Positions 27,065-28,605 of a DNA stretch of 28,605 bases are shown here, piece after piece. Below the pieces are notes generated by a model. That model saw only the letters and a list, made by a program, of their open reading frames with translations, did not search any database and had not been told where the DNA came from. The position numbers and the translations under genes are program-made. The stretch's first letter is position 1; every line of letters begins with the position of its first letter. This stretch comes from JAJYVH01 sp964548595 (GTDB taxonomy: Archaea; Micrarchaeota; Micrarchaeia; Micrarchaeales; CABMGC01). The stretch is from assembly GCA_964548595.1 (NCBI GenBank), contig CAZJQO010000016.1:1-28605 (forward strand). The letters run 5' to 3'.

Positions 27065-28440
27065 CGGAGCATAAGCTTCTTCCTGAGCTCTGCGTATACG
27101 GGCCCAGCATACCTGTCGGGAACGGTGTTGATGAAAAGTCTGGAGCCGACAAGAGCCACATCCTTCCTTCTTCCCACCACCCTGCCGGCTGCTACGTCCT
27201 TCATGAAACCGCCAAGGCTGCTGTATCTGTTCTGTTCCAGCGCGCTTAGCGTTTCGCCGGATGCAAGGAATGCAAGCGCTTTCCTGTGGGCTGCTAAGAA
27301 AGCGCCCAGAGCCTTGGTGTTGAAGGTGCTGGGCCCCTTGTGTAGTATCGAGGTGAGCTCCTGCCTTGGCGCGAAGAAAGCGAGCAGGCCGCTTCTTTTG
27401 CTTATCGCCTGCAGCGAGAAGTATATGCTGAAGCCGTGCTTGCTGGCATGGTACTCTATTATGTCCGAGACCCTCCTCAGCTGCGGCCACACTATGTCCT
27501 CGCTCTTGTCCGGCACCTTTGCGGCCACCACGTACAACTCGAGCCCCGCTTCCTTGCTGAAGCGCCTCAGGGCCGCCGCTCCGCCGCTCACCGCAGCTTT
27601 CTTGTGGAAGAAGGCAATGCTCGGATTATTCAGGAAAGCACCGCATAGAATAACGAACTTCGCCAGCGACTCTGTAGAAACGCCTGCTGCGACGTTCCTG
27701 TTCCTGTCTATGGGGTCTATTACAACGAATTGCGAGTGGAACCTGCCCGCGAACGACTTGTCCTTCAGTACGCCTTTGCCCTTCGGATCGAGCAGCACCG
27801 GCAGAGTAAAACCTGTTGCTGCTTTAATTACATCGAGCAGAGTGCCGTAGGTGTAGACGAGCAGCTCGCAGAGGTAGCCTGAGAAGCCGCTGGTGTGCAC
27901 CTCGGCCCCGTAGAGGTTGTTGGCCTTGAGCATGTGCTTAAGCACCCTGACATCGTCTCTCTGCTTCTGGGAAAGGTGAGAATTTATGAAATCTGCATGC
28001 ATCGGCGAGCGGTCCACGGCCGTGCTCATGTCCTCTATATTGTCTATGTAGTAAGCGGGCACTATGTCAGCCTCTACGCCCAGCGAAGCCATATGCAACC
28101 GTGTGTACGGATGCTCAGCGTACTTTACAGTGTAGCTGTCTGACCTGCTCTCCAGCATTTTTTTCGCGTACGCAAGCCCTTCCTTGGTTATCTTCTCCCT
28201 GCTGTACTTCTTGGTGAAGAGGATGAATATGTCTACGTCCGAATCTCCTCTGAGCTGCGTGCCCCTGACGACAGAGCCCACAACGCGTATCGCAACATCT
28301 TTAGGCACTATCTCTCTCAGCCTTCCCGTGAGCTTGTTGATTACCTGCACGTCGTGCTTGAATTCGTCATCGCTTGGTTTCACTTCGGAAAGTGCCTTTG
28401 CGAAGACCGCACTGGCCGCTTTTTCGATGTCAACCCGCAT
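27061..28440 (-). CDS. cca: CCA tRNA nucleotidyltransferase, archaeal class I
   Basis: This enzyme adds or repairs the 3' CCA of tRNAs without a nucleic-acid template. The 459-residue product is the archaeal class I form. Its polymerase-beta-type motif GSVVRGTQLRGDSDVDIF covers residues 55-72, with Asp68 and Asp70 as metal ligands and a third acid in VEADIVPAY. The tRNA-recognition region follows (HADFINSHL, DDVRVLKHMLKANNLYG, SGFSGYLCELL) with a long C-terminal tail domain. The start at 28440 (MRVDIEKA) was preferred; the longer frame runs antisense through tRNA-Ala. Both tRNA genes in the window lack an encoded CCA and therefore need this activity. It is divergent from tRNA-Ala with 39 bp between them. 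Confidence 0.96.
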   Translation of the reverse strand: MRVDIEKAASAVFAKALSEVKPSDDEFKHDVQVINKLTGRLREIVPKDVAIRVVGSVVRGTQLRGDSDVDIFILFTKKYSREKITKEGLAYAKKMLESRSDSYTVKYAEHPYTRLHMASLGVEADIVPAYYIDNIEDMSTAVDRSPMHADFINSHLSQKQRDDVRVLKHMLKANNLYGAEVHTSGFSGYLCELLVYTYGTLLDVIKAATGFTLPVLLDPKGKGVLKDKSFAGRFHSQFVVIDPIDRNRNVAAGVSTESLAKFVILCGAFLNNPSIAFFHKKAAVSGGAAALRRFSKEAGLELYVVAAKVPDKSEDIVWPQLRRVSDIIEYHASKHGFSIYFSLQAISKRSGLLAFFAPRQELTSILHKGPSTFNTKALGAFLAAHRKALAFLASGETLSALEQNRYSSLGGFMKDVAAGRVVGRRKDVALVGSRLFINTVPDRYAGPVYAELRKKLMLR

Positions 28441-28446
28441 ACTAGC

Positions 28447-28473
28447 ATATAAATAAAGCGGCAAGCTTAATAT
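28447..28473. promoter_or_regulatory. Interleaved promoters of cca and tRNA-Ala
   Basis: ATATAAATAAAGC at 28447-28459 is centred about 29 nt before the tRNA. ATATTAAGC on the minus strand, at about 28464-28473, is centred about 29 nt before the cca ATG. Each box therefore lies closer to the other gene's start, so the two promoters overlap. Confidence 0.5.
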
Positions 28474-28479
28474 GCCTGC

Positions 28480-28551
28480 GGGCTCGTAGCGCAGCAGTAG
28501 CGCATTCCGTTCGCAACGGAAAGGTCGCGGGTGCGAATCCCGCCGAGTCCA
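28480..28551 (+). tRNA. tRNA-Ala (anticodon CGC)
   Basis: The acceptor strands GGGCTCG and CGAGTCC pair with G3-T70, the G3:U70 identity pair of tRNA-Ala, and the discriminator is A at 28551. The anticodon stem TTCCG/CGGAA encloses TTCGCAA with anticodon CGC. D-stem GCGC/GCGC and T-stem GCGGG/CCCGC are perfect, and CCA is not encoded. Two oddities occur together. The T-loop is TGCGAAT, with G at position 55 instead of T. The D-loop is AGCAGTA, with only one G of the usual G18-G19 pair. No intron is present. Confidence 0.95.
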
Positions 28552-28552
28552 C

Positions 28553-28572
28553 AACTTCTTGCAAGAAGTTTT
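28553..28572 (+). terminator. 18-nt palindrome with T-run after tRNA-Ala
   Basis: AACTTCTTG and CAAGAAGTT form a perfect palindrome directly after the tRNA, ending in TTTT. It is probably the tRNA terminator; an operator is possible. The remaining bases to 28605 show nothing recognisable. Confidence 0.45.
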
Positions 28573-28605
28573 ACGGCGACAGGACCGGAAGCGGGTCTGG
28601 GTGCG

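Overview
The window looks like a compact chromosomal segment from a DPANN-type archaeon, most likely Micrarchaeota (the ARMAN-2 / Micrarchaeum group). It encodes archaeal informational and cell-biology proteins: FtsZ, Sec61-gamma, a proteasome beta subunit, the KH/beta-CASP nuclease aCPSF1, fibrillarin, RtcB, Trm1, an archaeal-class CCA-adding enzyme and an AK6/Fap7 kinase. Micrarchaeota is inferred from the surface-protein style: a LamG-like tail containing WWPLNGNANDYSGN and an orphan class III signal peptide containing QSAMEYLMTY. Most genes have a TATA-like box about 25-30 nt before the start codon, which suggests leaderless mRNAs. A few have a GGTGA/GGAG Shine-Dalgarno instead.

Layout. 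1-543: tail of a LamG-like surface protein, then a non-coding stretch with 12-bp repeats, a 19-nt palindrome and a 16-nt copy of the tRNA-Ala 5' end. 544-4731 (+): ftsZ, secE, an Rqc2/NEMF homologue that lacks its N-terminal domain, and a K+-independent H+-pyrophosphatase. 4737-9340: a surface-glycan group made of a Dol-P-mannose-synthase-like GT2, a GT-C-like membrane protein and a Wzx-like flippase. 9460-11226 (-): an operon of a 5-TM membrane protein, a dicluster ferredoxin and an RBBP9-like hydrolase. 11283-11476: a class III signal peptide start fused to unrelated sequence. 11656-14616 (+): a TRAM protein, psmB and aCPSF1.

14617-19212 is a signalling locus. A winged-helix/receiver/degenerate-GGDEF response regulator (-) and a soluble GAF/PAS histidine kinase (-) flank a sequon-rich anchored surface protein (+). 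19281-20819 (+): fibrillarin and a zinc-ribbon/helical-repeat protein. 20824-22896 (-): a possible PD-(D/E)XK-fold protein and RtcB. 23008-23107: tRNA-Leu(CAA) with a 14-nt insertion in its T-loop. 23133-25824: a C39-like papain-fold protein with Ser at the catalytic Cys position, a zinc-ribbon protein, and the overlapping DUF357-trm1 pair. 25888-27064 (+): an unknown protein and the AK6/Fap7 kinase. 27061-28440 (-): the CCA-adding enzyme, divergent from tRNA-Ala(CGC) at 28480-28551.

Two themes recur. One is RNA maturation: aCPSF1, fibrillarin, RtcB, Trm1, the CCA enzyme, AK6 and two unusual tRNA genes. The other is the cell surface: glycosyltransferases, the flippase, sequon-rich proteins and pilin-like or LamG fragments. 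The most unusual items are the degenerate GGDEF response regulator and its locus, the T-loop insertion in tRNA-Leu opposite the rtcB gene, the 18-55 pair replacement in tRNA-Ala, the Rqc2 homologue without its N-domain, and the Ser-for-Cys C39-like protein. No CRISPR array, intact insertion sequence or replication-initiator gene was seen.
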